64,000 nt of DNA from an uncultured Flavobacteriaceae bacterium (GCA_947502975.1 CANNBV010000002.1:124001-188000); one strand, 5' to 3'; numbered from the stretch's first letter, positions 33,971 to 43,292 are shown. Notes: a model not told the origin generated them from the sequence alone. Program-made: numbers and translations.

Positions 33971-35208
33971 TAGATTGAATTTTCTATTTGGTTTATTTTA
34001 TGTTGTGCATTATCTAAAATAGATTGAATATCTTCAGAAGTATTAATTACTTCTAAAACTAGTGTGTCTATAACATCTGCAATTTCAGACCAATTACTCT
34101 TCCTTGGTAGAGCATTCGTGTTTTTATGGAGCTCTTCCAATTTATGATAATAGGGTACTTCTTTATTAACGTCTTTATCGTGCCAGGTAGATTTTCTACA
34201 ACCAATAGCACCTTCTAGCGTTAATAGTTTGTCATTTTCAGGGTTTACGGCAAATTTTATGAAGTCATATGCCAAATCTTTGTGCTGACTTCCTGAGCCA
34301 ATAACATACATCCAATAGGCATTTAGAGAACAGCCTTCTCCATTTGGTCCTGCAGGAACATTAGCAATATCAACCTTTCCTTTTACTTTTGAAGTTTCTA
34401 AAAACTCGCACATAGAAGCAAAGCCAAACCAATTTACCATCATCGCTAATTCGCCATTTGCAAATGCCATTCCTGATTTTACAGAATCAAAATCTCTAGA
34501 CTCTGGATGAATAGCGTTTTGGTTTTTTAATGCTTTTCTGTAGAATGTCATCCCTTCAACAGCAACATCAGAATTGAGTTTGATGTTTTTATGATTATCG
34601 AATAAATCGCCACCTCTTGTCCATAATTGTAAACAAAAATCAAATACTGTGTTGTGTCCATCAGGATACGCCGCGAAAGTGGTGCCGTATAAATTGTCTT
34701 CAGGTCTATTGAAAAATTCGGCAACCTGCATCAAATCGTTCCAGGTTTTAGGGATTTCTAATGTTCTACCGTATTTTTTTTTAAACTCCTTTTGTTCTAC
34801 ATCTGAAGCGAATAAATCTTTTCTATATATTAAGCATTCTGGGCCATCATGAAATGGTAACCCTACCGTTTTTCCATCAAACTCTTGTTTGTAAAGTAAT
34901 GATCTAGACCATCCATTTGGGAAGTCTTCTGGAGGATTCTGAGAAATATATGGTGTTAAATCTTCTATGGATGCTGAAGAATATGCTTCAGTAATCCAAT
35001 CAGTATTGATTAAAGATACATCCCAAGTGCCATTTTTTAAACCTTCGTCTTTTAAAATAGTATCGTATAATGGATGTAAATCTAAAGGGATGGCTTCTAA
35101 TTCTAAATTACAACCTGTGGTTTTGCAAAAGGATGCCCAAATTTTATCTATAGCACTCTCAAAAGCATCAAATTTTCTAACCGCTATTTTGAATTTACCT
35201 GTTTGCAT
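33970..35208 (-). CDS. Solute-binding-protein-fold protein without signal peptide (SBP1)
   Basis: A 412-residue protein with the fold of family 1/8 carbohydrate-binding proteins of ABC transporters: DGKTVGLPFHDGPECLIYRKDL, IPKTWNDLMQVAEFF, FANGELAMMVNWFGF and AYDFIKFAVNPENDK. It starts MQTGKFKIAVRKF, without a signal peptide. An in-frame TAA, the stop of the preceding CoA-transferase gene, lies two codons before the ATG, so no longer N terminus is possible. It should be cytoplasmic. No ABC permease or ATPase is nearby. Ligand and role are unknown. Confidence 0.85.
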   Translation of the reverse strand: MQTGKFKIAVRKFDAFESAIDKIWASFCKTTGCNLELEAIPLDLHPLYDTILKDEGLKNGTWDVSLINTDWITEAYSSASIEDLTPYISQNPPEDFPNGWSRSLLYKQEFDGKTVGLPFHDGPECLIYRKDLFASDVEQKEFKKKYGRTLEIPKTWNDLMQVAEFFNRPEDNLYGTTFAAYPDGHNTVFDFCLQLWTRGGDLFDNHKNIKLNSDVAVEGMTFYRKALKNQNAIHPESRDFDSVKSGMAFANGELAMMVNWFGFASMCEFLETSKVKGKVDIANVPAGPNGEGCSLNAYWMYVIGSGSQHKDLAYDFIKFAVNPENDKLLTLEGAIGCRKSTWHDKDVNKEVPYYHKLEELHKNTNALPRKSNWSEIADVIDTLVLEVINTSEDIQSILDNAQHKINQIENSI

Positions 35209-35211
35209 TTC

Positions 35212-36354
35212 TTAATTTATCAACTCTTTTACTATGGCTTTTGTGTTTTCACCAAGTTTTGGAGAACCCACAGATGATGTTAAATATTCACCGTCTATTT
35301 TTATTGGACACCGAGTAGTTTTGTATTCAAAGCCATCACTCATTACAACGGTTTGAATCATCTCTAAAACTTTAAATCCTTCTTCTGAAAACAGTGTTTT
35401 CCAGTCCATAACGCTAGCACACCATATATCAGCAGGTTCTAAAATAGAGAGCCATTTTTCAGTAGTACCTGTGCTTAAATGATCGGCTAAAATCTTTTTT
35501 ATTTCATCTCTTTTGGTAAACCATGATGATATTTCTGTGTAAGCTTTTAAAGGCTCACAGCCTAATAATTCACCTAAGACAGGAATAGATCCCATGGCTA
35601 AAACCATGTAGCCATTTTGTGTTTTGTAGATGCCATATGGTGCACCCAAATAAGCGTGCGCACTATTGTTTTTTGGTCTTACAGTTGGTTGTCCGCCATC
35701 GTGATAAAACGTCGTTATAGATTCAAACTGGAAATCTAAAATAGATTCCAACATATTTACCGATACCTTACTGCCTTCTCCAGTTTTTGAGCGTTTTACC
35801 AAAGCTGCTAAAATACCTTGAACCAAATGCGCTCCAGATAAAATGTCAACTAAAGCTAAGCCTATTGGAGTAGGACCGTTATCCTGAGTGCCACTCAACC
35901 AAGTGACACCAGATAAGGATTGTGCTAATAAATCTTGCCCTGGTTTTGGGCGCCAACGCCCTTCTTCACCATAACCAGAAATACTTCCATAAATTATATT
36001 CGGATTAACCTTTTTAATAGTGTCGTAATCAAACCCTAAACGTTCAATAACACCAGGTCTAAAATTATGCACTAAAACATCGGCTTTAGCTATGAGTTTT
36101 AAGACGCGCTCTTTATCAACCGCATCTTTTAAGTTAGCCTGAAAGCTTTCTTTATTTCTATTGATAGCTCTAAAAATGGAAGATTCTCCATTTAGGTTAA
36201 CGTTTGAAACATAAAGTTGCCTACAAATATCGCCAGTTTCTGGTCGTTCAACTTTAATCACTCTTGCGCCTAAATCTGCCATTCTAAGTGTAGCCGACGG
36301 CGCAGATAAAAACTGACTTAAATCTATAATTAATATATCTTCTAAAGGTCTCAT
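35212..36354 (-). CDS. Class III (CaiB/BaiF) CoA-transferase, second paralogue
   Basis: A 380-residue CoA-transferase. The N terminus is [35 protein letters not shown], with the Arg/Glu block. The catalytic Asp is Asp170 in [10 protein letters not shown], followed by [13 protein letters not shown]. These enzymes move CoA between carboxylic acids. It is about 45-50% identical by eye to the neighbouring paralogue, recalling heterodimers such as succinyl-CoA:malate CoA-transferase SmtAB and benzylsuccinate CoA-transferase BbsEF. The gap to its neighbours is 3-6 bases. Confidence 0.9.
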   Translation of the reverse strand: MRPLEDILIIDLSQFLSAPSATLRMADLGARVIKVERPETGDICRQLYVSNVNLNGESSIFRAINRNKESFQANLKDAVDKERVLKLIAKADVLVHNFRPGVIERLGFDYDTIKKVNPNIIYGSISGYGEEGRWRPKPGQDLLAQSLSGVTWLSGTQDNGPTPIGLALVDILSGAHLVQGILAALVKRSKTGEGSKVSVNMLESILDFQFESITTFYHDGGQPTVRPKNNSAHAYLGAPYGIYKTQNGYMVLAMGSIPVLGELLGCEPLKAYTEISSWFTKRDEIKKILADHLSTGTTEKWLSILEPADIWCASVMDWKTLFSEEGFKVLEMIQTVVMSDGFEYKTTRCPIKIDGEYLTSSVGSPKLGENTKAIVKELIN

Positions 36355-36360
36355 AGATGA

Positions 36361-37506
36361 TTATAGATTGAATTCTTTAATAATTGCTTTATTATGTTGC
36401 CCTACTCTTGGAGCAGGTTTACTGGAAAATAAGCGTTCATCGTTCATGCGAATTGGACACCTTAAAGTATGTACTTCTTCACCTGAAAGTAACGATAGTT
36501 TTTGATCTATTTGTAACACTTGATACGCTTCGTGATCTAGTAATCTTTTGTAATCAAACACATTAGAGCACCAAATACCTTCTGGTCTTAAAATGTGTAA
36601 CCATTCGTTTGTGGTTTTGGTGATAATTTTATCTCTCACGATATCCATGATTTCATCTCGCTTTGTAAACCAAGTATCTGTATCGGTATAGTTTAGAAGT
36701 TTAGGAGCGTCAATAACTTCGCCTAATTTTAATACAGAACCCATTGCAATGGAGATATAGCTATCTTTAGTTTGATAAATACCATATGGAGCTCCTAAAT
36801 ACGGATTTGCAGCACCTTTTTTAGCACGTTTTATAGGTTTGTTGCCGTCATTTAAATATGTAGTGATGACTTCAAATTGAAGATCTAGAGTTGACTCTAA
36901 TAAGCTAACTTCAACTAAAGCACCTTTATTGGTTTTGGCTCTACGTACCAAACTTGCTAAAATACCTTGTGCTAAGTGCGTACCAGTGATAATATCTGAA
37001 ACTGCAGCACCAATTGGTGTGGGATCATCATCATGATTCCCCGTTAAATTTACAAAACCGGACATCGCTTGTACTAGCAAATCTTGTCCAGGTTTTTTTG
37101 CCCATGGTCCGATGGTACCATAGCCTGTAACCGTGGCGTAAATCAATTTTGAATTTATAGCCTGAGCTGTTTTATAATCTAAACCAATTTTTTCCATAAC
37201 GCCAGGGCGGAAATTATGGGTCATTACATCTGCCTGTGCAATTAGTTTTTTTACGCGTTCTAAATCTTCAGGATCTTTTAAGTTGGCAGCATAAGAGTCT
37301 TTATTTCTGTTGACTGTATGAAACACCAAACTGCTACCATCTAAAAATAAATTTTTTAAAGCGATTTGTCTACCAGCTTCACCTGTGTTAGGTCTTTCAA
37401 TTTTAATGACACGTGCACCTAAATCAGCTAATTTTAAACCAGCTGAAGGACCTGCCATAAATTGGGCAAACTCTAAAACTAAAATACCTTCTAATGGTCT
37501 TTTCAT
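36361..37506 (-). CDS. Class III (CaiB/BaiF) CoA-transferase, first paralogue
   Basis: A 381-residue paralogue of the following gene, with the same architecture: [46 protein letters not shown], and the catalytic Asp171 in [11 protein letters not shown]. Both paralogues keep the active-site Asp, so both may be active. It is placed 6 bases after SBP2. The presence of two adjacent copies is the strongest hint for a heteromeric enzyme acting on a sugar-derived acid. Confidence 0.9.
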   Translation of the reverse strand: MKRPLEGILVLEFAQFMAGPSAGLKLADLGARVIKIERPNTGEAGRQIALKNLFLDGSSLVFHTVNRNKDSYAANLKDPEDLERVKKLIAQADVMTHNFRPGVMEKIGLDYKTAQAINSKLIYATVTGYGTIGPWAKKPGQDLLVQAMSGFVNLTGNHDDDPTPIGAAVSDIITGTHLAQGILASLVRRAKTNKGALVEVSLLESTLDLQFEVITTYLNDGNKPIKRAKKGAANPYLGAPYGIYQTKDSYISIAMGSVLKLGEVIDAPKLLNYTDTDTWFTKRDEIMDIVRDKIITKTTNEWLHILRPEGIWCSNVFDYKRLLDHEAYQVLQIDQKLSLLSGEEVHTLRCPIRMNDERLFSSKPAPRVGQHNKAIIKEFNL

Positions 37507-37512
37507 TACAAA

Positions 37513-38664
37513 TTAAATATCTAAAGATGTTATATAAAGTTTGTTGAGTTCTTCTAATAAAGCAGCTTCGTCTCCACCATTCATCATATAAGCTCTAATT
37601 GGTGCTCCAGCACGATCTTGAAAATACATATGTCCGTTATATCTAGGGCGTAAAAAAGCTCTATCAAGTCCTGGAAGTGTGTTTTTGAAGAAGTTGGCTG
37701 TTACGCTATTGGTGTGCTCGTCTGTCCATGCCTTTCTATGTCCTGGTTGCCCACCATTATCAAAAAATACTGTTTTTTGGCAAGCTTCTGAAGCAGTATA
37801 TTCTACATATTTCATTACTGTTTCAATTTCTTTAGTTTGTGCTGAAACTGCTAAACCTGTTCCGCCTAAAGTAGAAATGGCGCCCACACCGTTAATTTCT
37901 ACCATATCATGAAAGTGTAGTAACTTACGAGCATATCCTTTTCTGCTATAATTTGTATAACCATAAGCCCATGGACAATAGGCATACTTATCCGTTAAGG
38001 TCATCGCCTCGTATATTTGAATGGGGTTCCAATCGAAAATTTGAGGATCCATTTCAATAGCTAATTCTCTAAGCATTTTTAAAGCTGAAATACCTATGTC
38101 TTTGCTTACAACATGATCTTTTGAAGTACATACTTCTTCACCTAAATTGCAGCACATCATATAAAAATTCATCAAAGTATCCTGTGGAATTCCAGGCATG
38201 ATCACTAAACCTTGTTTAGCCAAAGTCAATAAGTCATCATAGGTTTTTGGTAATTCCAAACCTTTATCAACAAAAATATCAGGTCTACTTGCAGCAACAG
38301 GTGTAGCTGCGTCAACTGCTAACGCCCATTGGTGTCCGTTTGAAGCATAACTTTCGTGAGAGCGTCCCACGGAGTTATCTTCTAAATCGTTCAAAAATGC
38401 TTTGGGCAAATATTCATCTAGAGGTAAAATTACATTGTTTTTACCTGCAAAACCTGCCCAAGGATGATCTATAATTAATAAATCGTAGCGTTTTGCTAAT
38501 TCATTTATAGGCTCATCAGCAAAAGCTTGAAGCGAACGTTTTTCCCAAGTGATATCTACATTTGGGTGTAATTCTGTAAAGCGTTGTGCTGTTGCAACCA
38601 CAGATGTAAATCCCCTACTGTGGTTCCATGTAATACCTTTTAATTGTATTCTTTTTGTACTCAT
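37513..38664 (-). CDS. Solute-binding-protein-fold protein without signal peptide (SBP2)
   Basis: A 383-residue binding-protein-fold protein: KGITWNHSRGFTSVVATAQRF at the start, LPKTYDDLLTLAKQG, YCPWAYGYTNYSRKGYA, and GGTGLAVSAQTKEIETVMKYV near the end. The start MSTKRIQLKG has no hydrophobic segment. An in-frame stop at 38680-38682, 18 bases upstream, excludes a missed signal peptide. The paralogy with SBP1 is distant. It sits between the permease and the CoA-transferases, 22 bases after the permease stop. Cytoplasmic ligand binding is the inference. Confidence 0.83.
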   Translation of the reverse strand: MSTKRIQLKGITWNHSRGFTSVVATAQRFTELHPNVDITWEKRSLQAFADEPINELAKRYDLLIIDHPWAGFAGKNNVILPLDEYLPKAFLNDLEDNSVGRSHESYASNGHQWALAVDAATPVAASRPDIFVDKGLELPKTYDDLLTLAKQGLVIMPGIPQDTLMNFYMMCCNLGEEVCTSKDHVVSKDIGISALKMLRELAIEMDPQIFDWNPIQIYEAMTLTDKYAYCPWAYGYTNYSRKGYARKLLHFHDMVEINGVGAISTLGGTGLAVSAQTKEIETVMKYVEYTASEACQKTVFFDNGGQPGHRKAWTDEHTNSVTANFFKNTLPGLDRAFLRPRYNGHMYFQDRAGAPIRAYMMNGGDEAALLEELNKLYITSLDI

Positions 38665-38686
38665 TATTTTTTTAATACTTTACTTT

Positions 38687-39757
38687 TTAATGACCTCCAA
38701 TATTACCTTCTCCTAACATTGTGCCGTAGGCCATAACTATAAATGATGCTATTAATACTGCTAAAGCTAATATTAAAACTATGTTGGTTTTTTTAGTTAC
38801 TTGCTTCCATTCTTTCATAATAATGCCAACGATATAGCTGAAGAAAATTAGCATAGACATGTGTATTACCCAACTGGCAAATCCAAATTCGCCCATATTT
38901 GTATGACCTATACCGTAGAAGAAAAACTGGCCATACCATAAAGCACCTGTTAACACAGACATTAATACATTCATAGTATAAGCGCTAGCTCCAATTCCTT
39001 TAACGTCCACTAATTGTTTTAAAGTCCCTTTTTTAAGACCAACAATTGTAAACCATATTAGGTTGGTTACAAATGCGCCGCCCGTTGATAAAATCAATTT
39101 TGCATTACCTTGAAATTGACCTGCACCGTTAGCATCTGCAATTCCGTCGAGAGATTGACCTACTTCTAAAGAAATACCAAAAACTGCTGATAAAACACCT
39201 GCAATTAATGTTAGAGTTAAACCTTTTTTCATGTTGAAGGTTAGTGGTTCAGATCCTTCGATATTTTGGGCTTTTAAGTCTTTTTCTTTTTTATAGCCTG
39301 CAACACCACAAATTACGATTCCTATCAGCGCGAAGAACATTCCTAAAAATACAATGTGTCCTCCAGGAGCATTAAATTTTTCAGCTAACTCTCCATGCAT
39401 TATTAAAGGAACTATTGTTCCTAAAATTGCCGAAATACCTATAGAAATTGTATAAGTTAAGGAGTAACCAATATGTTTTATTGCCATTCCAAAACACATG
39501 CCCCCAAAACCATAAATAGCGCCTAATAGTGTAGCATTTATAAGTACAGATGTGTCAGCTTTAGCAAATACATCCATTAAATTAGGAACAGTTAAGAACC
39601 CTATAATAAAAGGGAAAATAAACCATGCAAAAGAAGCTTGTAAAAGCCAATACGTATCCCAAGACCATTTTTTTACTTTTTGTAATGGGAGATAACATGT
39701 TGAGGCGGCTACTCCTCCTACTGCATGAATAAGAGTGCCAAGAATTGGATTTGCCAT
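38687..39757 (-). CDS. RhaT-like sugar permease (drug/metabolite transporter superfamily)
   Basis: A 356-residue membrane protein with about ten transmembrane helices, resembling the L-rhamnose/proton symporter RhaT: PILGTLIHAVGGVAASTCYLPLQKVKKWSWDTYW at the start, in separate blocks, then GFGGMCFGMAIKHIGYSLTY and the C-terminal WVIHMSMLIFFSYIVG. It is the first gene of the minus-strand cluster and probably brings the sugar into the cell. As a secondary carrier it does not need a binding protein, which makes the downstream binding-protein genes puzzling. Specificity for rhamnose, fucose or another deoxy sugar is not resolved. Confidence 0.82.
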   Translation of the reverse strand: MANPILGTLIHAVGGVAASTCYLPLQKVKKWSWDTYWLLQASFAWFIFPFIIGFLTVPNLMDVFAKADTSVLINATLLGAIYGFGGMCFGMAIKHIGYSLTYTISIGISAILGTIVPLIMHGELAEKFNAPGGHIVFLGMFFALIGIVICGVAGYKKEKDLKAQNIEGSEPLTFNMKKGLTLTLIAGVLSAVFGISLEVGQSLDGIADANGAGQFQGNAKLILSTGGAFVTNLIWFTIVGLKKGTLKQLVDVKGIGASAYTMNVLMSVLTGALWYGQFFFYGIGHTNMGEFGFASWVIHMSMLIFFSYIVGIIMKEWKQVTKKTNIVLILALAVLIASFIVMAYGTMLGEGNIGGH

Positions 39758-39794
39758 GTGTGGTGTTTTTAATTTAGTTGCGAATAACTATATA

Positions 39795-39825
39795 TTCATA
39801 TACAAAAGTATTATTTATATATGAA
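39795..39825. promoter_or_regulatory. Inverted repeat overlapping the cluster promoter
   Basis: TTCATATA at 39795-39802 and TATATGAA at 39818-39825 are perfect mirror arms 15 bases apart and enclose the -7 box. This is the expected placement for an operator. No regulator gene is in the cluster, so the controlling protein must be elsewhere. Confidence 0.5.
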
Positions 39826-39832
39826 AAACAAA
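39803..39832 (-). promoter_or_regulatory. Promoter of the permease/SBP/CoA-transferase operon
   Basis: On the minus strand TTTG (39832-39829), 18 bases, TACTTTTG (39810-39803) fit the Bacteroidetes consensus exactly. The predicted start is near 39796, about 40 bases before the permease ATG. Confidence 0.7.
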
Positions 39833-40068
39833 ATAAATTTTGAGGTTTTAATTATTTTAAAATGTATTTCATCGAAAAATTTTAGTGCTATTTTTTGTTA
39901 AAAAGCTAAAAATGATCCATAAATATTGGGGTTTTATTAAAAAAACATAAAAAAATAAGCAAATATTTATTTTGTAAGAAAAGTCATTTATTTCTTATTA
40001 TTGAACGTTTGTTATTATTTCTGGTCATGGTTTAAGGTACTTTTATTGAAACTTAACCTTAAATACTT
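39833..40068. other. AT-rich divergent intergenic region before the GH16 gene
   Basis: About 236 bases of very AT-rich DNA between the permease promoter and the GH16 start. TACTTTTA at 40038-40045 resembles a -7 box for the GH16 gene (one mismatch), but the nearest TTTG (40008-40011) is 26 bases away, so the promoter is not convincing. No repeat copy or RNA structure was recognised here. Confidence 0.4.
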
Positions 40069-42129
40069 ATGATTATGTTAAAAATTAAACTAAAGTACAT
40101 TCTTTTGTTATTTGTAGCTACACTTTGTAGCTCAATTAGTTTTGCACAACCACCGGGAAATATTAATGACTGGCAAATTGACACTAGGTATTCTGATGAA
40201 TTTGATTCAGGATTAAATACAAACAAATGGTTTGTAAAAAACACGACCAATGAAGGTTTCTTGCTGAGTCAAGTAAATGTATCTGGTAATAAACTTACCA
40301 TATCTAATTCTTGGGATGGAACAACGTCCAAAGGAGGTTGGGTAGAAACTAAAAATGCTATTGCTTCTAACGAGAAATATGGATATTATGAGGCAAGATT
40401 AAGAATAAATGGTACAAACAATGGTAAAGTTTGGCCAACTTTCTGGATGTGGAATGCTAATGCCAATAATCCTACGGAAATAGACGTAATGGAATACAGT
40501 GGTTTTGCTTTTCAAAATCATTTACAAAGAGCTACTTCCTCTCATCATTACACACAAAAACTACCAGTTGAAGGAAGAAGCAACTCTACAACTAGAGATT
40601 ATTCTGTAGTTCAAAGAAATGCATTTCAAGAACATACATGGGGTGTACTTTGGGCAAAAGATAAAATTGTGTTTTTTTATGACGGTGTAGAATATTTTAG
40701 ATCGAAGCAACCACAGAATGCTGCGGTTGATCCTGCTCCAACAAAAATAATTTTTAGTAGCTCTCCTCATCTTAAAAATACAAGGTATAATATTTGTTGT
40801 AGTGGTGGTGTGGCATATCAACAAAACAGCCCATTAGCTAATGCAAATGCCGTTACTGCTCTTGCAAGTTTTGAAATACAATGGATAAGATTTTGGAGAA
40901 AAAAACCAGGGACTCCAGAGTACACGTTTTTAGCTTCAGATTATGGAGATGGCATTAATAATGCACCTATTGGTTCTACAATTTGGCTAAAACAAGCAAG
41001 TGGAGCTGGTAAATACTTGTCTGTTGAATCTGGAAGTATTTTAAAAGCGTCTTCTACTTCAAATACTGCCAATAAAACACATTTTATAGTAGAAAATCAT
41101 CCTGCTAATAATGGAATTGTTTTAAAGTCAGTTTCTACAGGTCAATATTTACGAATTACAGGAACTAATGAAACTGCTCCTATAACTGCGAATTCCAACA
41201 ATAGGCAAGAGTGGGAAAAGTTTCACTGGAAAGATAGAGGAACGAATAAAGTATCTTTAAGAAGTTATGAGCTTGATGCTTGGGTGATTGCGCCTCAAAA
41301 CCAAACAGATCCTGCTGTAACTTCTTTAGCACCACAACCCTTAAGTTGGGAGTTATTTGATTGGGGTGTTGTTGGTTCAGGAAATAATCCACCAGGTACA
41401 GGTGCACCAGTTGGTAGAACTATAGGTATATTGCCTGTTCAGGCTTCTTGGGTTAACAGAAACGGTAAGCCTGCATTGGGATATGTTTCTACGCGTTTTG
41501 ATGATGCTGGCTTGGTAAAATCATATCCAGATGTTAACCCACCAACACAAACATGGAAACGATGGGAGCGTTTTAAAGTGGAAACACATCCAAATGGTGG
41601 TATAGCTTTAAGTGTACAACAAAATGGGACTAAATATGTGACACATAATGGTACAGGGAATTTAACAGCTAACTCAACAAACAAAAACAATAATAATACA
41701 AGGTTTAATTGGGAAGTATTATCTGGTAATAATCGATTTGCATTAAAAACCCCAGGAGGTCAGTATGTACAAGTGCCACAGAATGCAGCAGGAAATCCAA
41801 TACTAAACACGAGTGTTACAGTAAGAGGAGACTGGGAGATATTAACTTATACTGATTTAGGTGCGGCAAAAAGTATTTCAGATAAAAAGATGGATGAAGA
41901 GAATACTTCTGCGATTCAACTATATCCTAATCCAATTAATTCTGGTGGTTACTTTTATATAGATACTAATATAAAAGATGTCAACGTAAGTGTTTATGAT
42001 ATTAATGGAGCTATGGTGTTACAAAGTAAAAACACTAAGCTGAGTACTTCTAATTTGTCTGTTGGATTCTATTTTGTAGATGTTACTTCAAACAGTACAC
42101 GCAAAACATTTAAATTAATAGTTAAATAA
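40069..42129 (+). CDS. Secreted GH16 glycanase with fascin-like repeats and T9SS tail
   Basis: A 686-residue modular enzyme. A signal peptide ends near ISFAQ. The GH16 domain (residues about 30-290) has the catalytic signature EIDVME with Glu137, Asp139 and Glu142. Two related beta-trefoil/fascin-like modules follow (about 300-435 and 445-600; GKYLSVESG ... GQYLRITG, and KYVTHNGTG ... GQYVQVPQ). The last 75 residues (LYPNPINSGG ... FKLIVK) form a type A T9SS sorting domain. It likely attacks an algal beta-glycan (agar-, porphyran- or laminarin-like); the subfamily is not certain. It is divergent from the permease operon. Confidence 0.88.
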   Translation: MIMLKIKLKYILLLFVATLCSSISFAQPPGNINDWQIDTRYSDEFDSGLNTNKWFVKNTTNEGFLLSQVNVSGNKLTISNSWDGTTSKGGWVETKNAIASNEKYGYYEARLRINGTNNGKVWPTFWMWNANANNPTEIDVMEYSGFAFQNHLQRATSSHHYTQKLPVEGRSNSTTRDYSVVQRNAFQEHTWGVLWAKDKIVFFYDGVEYFRSKQPQNAAVDPAPTKIIFSSSPHLKNTRYNICCSGGVAYQQNSPLANANAVTALASFEIQWIRFWRKKPGTPEYTFLASDYGDGINNAPIGSTIWLKQASGAGKYLSVESGSILKASSTSNTANKTHFIVENHPANNGIVLKSVSTGQYLRITGTNETAPITANSNNRQEWEKFHWKDRGTNKVSLRSYELDAWVIAPQNQTDPAVTSLAPQPLSWELFDWGVVGSGNNPPGTGAPVGRTIGILPVQASWVNRNGKPALGYVSTRFDDAGLVKSYPDVNPPTQTWKRWERFKVETHPNGGIALSVQQNGTKYVTHNGTGNLTANSTNKNNNNTRFNWEVLSGNNRFALKTPGGQYVQVPQNAAGNPILNTSVTVRGDWEILTYTDLGAAKSISDKKMDEENTSAIQLYPNPINSGGYFYIDTNIKDVNVSVYDINGAMVLQSKNTKLSTSNLSVGFYFVDVTSNSTRKTFKLIVK

Positions 42130-42154
42130 TACTATGTAAAAATATGGTTGAATG

Positions 42155-42186
42155 AAAAGGTTGCTTTATGGCAGCCTTTTATTATT
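42155..42186 (+). terminator. Terminator between the GH16 gene and gldA
   Basis: AAAAGGTTGC at 42155-42164 pairs with GCAGCCTTTT at 42171-42180 (one G-U), followed by ATTATTT. It lies 25 bases after the GH16 stop, between convergent genes. Confidence 0.6.
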
Positions 42187-42213
42187 TAAAACTGAGTGTT
42201 ATGAGAGAGTAAA

Positions 42214-43107
42214 CTATTTAGAGGTGAGATCTCTAAATAAACTCTCTAAACTCGTGTTTTTTTGATTTAGTTGTAAGATTTTTAATTGATTGTCATGTGC
42301 AAAATCAAATACGTAAGAGCGCATATCTTCAGAAGTTTTAAAAGTAATTTCGTAAACAAAATCATAAGTGTTAACTACTTTATCAACTTTTGGAAGTTTT
42401 AAAAGGAATGCATCTTCTACACGATAATCGAATTCAACAATAACTATTTGCTCTTTTTCGTCTCTCAATTCCTTTAATTTCTTATCAGCTACAATTTCAC
42501 CTTTATTAATAATGATCACGCGATCGCACATGGCTTCTACTTCTTGCATAATATGTGTAGAAAGAAAGACGGTTTTGGTTTTGCCTATCGATTTGATGAG
42601 ATTTCTAATATCAATCAGCTGATTTGGATCTAAGCCAGTAGTAGGCTCATCTAAAATTAGAACTTCTGGATCGTGAAGTAAGGCACTAGCTAATCCTACA
42701 CGTTGGCGGTACCCTTTAGAAAGTTGACCTATTTTTTTATGTACTTCTGGAGTTAACCCCGTCATTTCTATAACGTCAGCAATTCTAGACTTGTCAACCT
42801 TGTATATGCCAGCGTTAAAGCTTAGGTATTCTTTAATGTACATATCTAAGTAAAGCGGATTGTGTTCTGGGAGATAACCAACACTTTTCTGGATGTTTTG
42901 AAGTGCCTCAGTGCCATAACCACTAACTTTTGTATCTCCAGATGAGGCTTGGATATAAGTGGTTAAGATCTTCATCATTGTAGATTTACCAGCACCATTT
43001 GGTCCTAAAAAACCAACAATTTCTGGTTGTTGTACATTAAAAGATATATTGTTCAGGGCTTTTTGATTGCCGTATAGTTTTGAGACGCTGTTTACTTCAA
43101 TAGACAT
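42214..43107 (-). CDS. gldA: Gliding-motility ABC transporter ATPase GldA
   Basis: A 297-residue ABC ATPase: Walker A GPNGAGKST, Q-loop in GYLPEHNPLY, signature LSKGYRQRVGLA, and Walker B LILDEPTTGLD. The length, C-terminal extension and overall pattern match GldA, which works with the GldF/GldG membrane proteins in flavobacterial gliding; these are not in the window. I chose the ATG at 43107 because a -7 box at 43126-43133 would place transcription start after the upstream in-frame ATG at 43128. Confidence 0.85.
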   Translation of the reverse strand: MSIEVNSVSKLYGNQKALNNISFNVQQPEIVGFLGPNGAGKSTMMKILTTYIQASSGDTKVSGYGTEALQNIQKSVGYLPEHNPLYLDMYIKEYLSFNAGIYKVDKSRIADVIEMTGLTPEVHKKIGQLSKGYRQRVGLASALLHDPEVLILDEPTTGLDPNQLIDIRNLIKSIGKTKTVFLSTHIMQEVEAMCDRVIIINKGEIVADKKLKELRDEKEQIVIVEFDYRVEDAFLLKLPKVDKVVNTYDFVYEITFKTSEDMRSYVFDFAHDNQLKILQLNQKNTSLESLFRDLTSK

Positions 43108-43125
43108 ACTTAGAAAGTGTTTTGT

Positions 43126-43133
43126 CAAAAATA
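43126..43133 (-). promoter_or_regulatory. -7 box for gldA
   Basis: TATTTTTG on the minus strand matches TAnnTTTG and would start transcription near 43119, giving a leader of about 12 bases for the ATG at 43107. Confidence 0.45.
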
Positions 43134-43187
43134 AGGTTTTTCTGGTTTGCTAGTTGTTAAGTGGTTTAGATAAAACTTTACAAGTAT

Positions 43188-43292
43188 GCCTGCGCAAGGG
43201 ATAGTAGCGGTAGCTTTTGGCGAGGCGCGCATCGAGCCAAAACTATTAGTGGATAGCCCGACCCCGACCTTAGAAGGGGTTGCGCCCAAATT
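43188..43292 (-). repeat. Copy D of the dispersed ~100-bp repeat
   Basis: Reverse orientation: it begins CCTGCGCAAGGGATAGTAGCGG and ends GGGTTGCGCCCAAATT. The inner hairpin TTTTGGC ... GCCAAAA is nearly identical to that of copy B (22631) although the ends have diverged. It lies between the divergent gldA and aromatic operon. Confidence 0.75.

Noticed and set aside
33970-39757. An ABC sugar transporter operon, given two solute-binding-protein-like genes
   Set aside because: No permease or ATPase gene is present and neither binding protein can have a signal peptide, so a classical ABC importer is not supported.
28740-39757. A standard L-fucose degradation pathway
   Set aside because: No isomerase, kinase, aldolase, fuconate dehydratase or diketo-acid hydrolase was recognised. 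Only the fucosidase and generic dehydrogenases fit.
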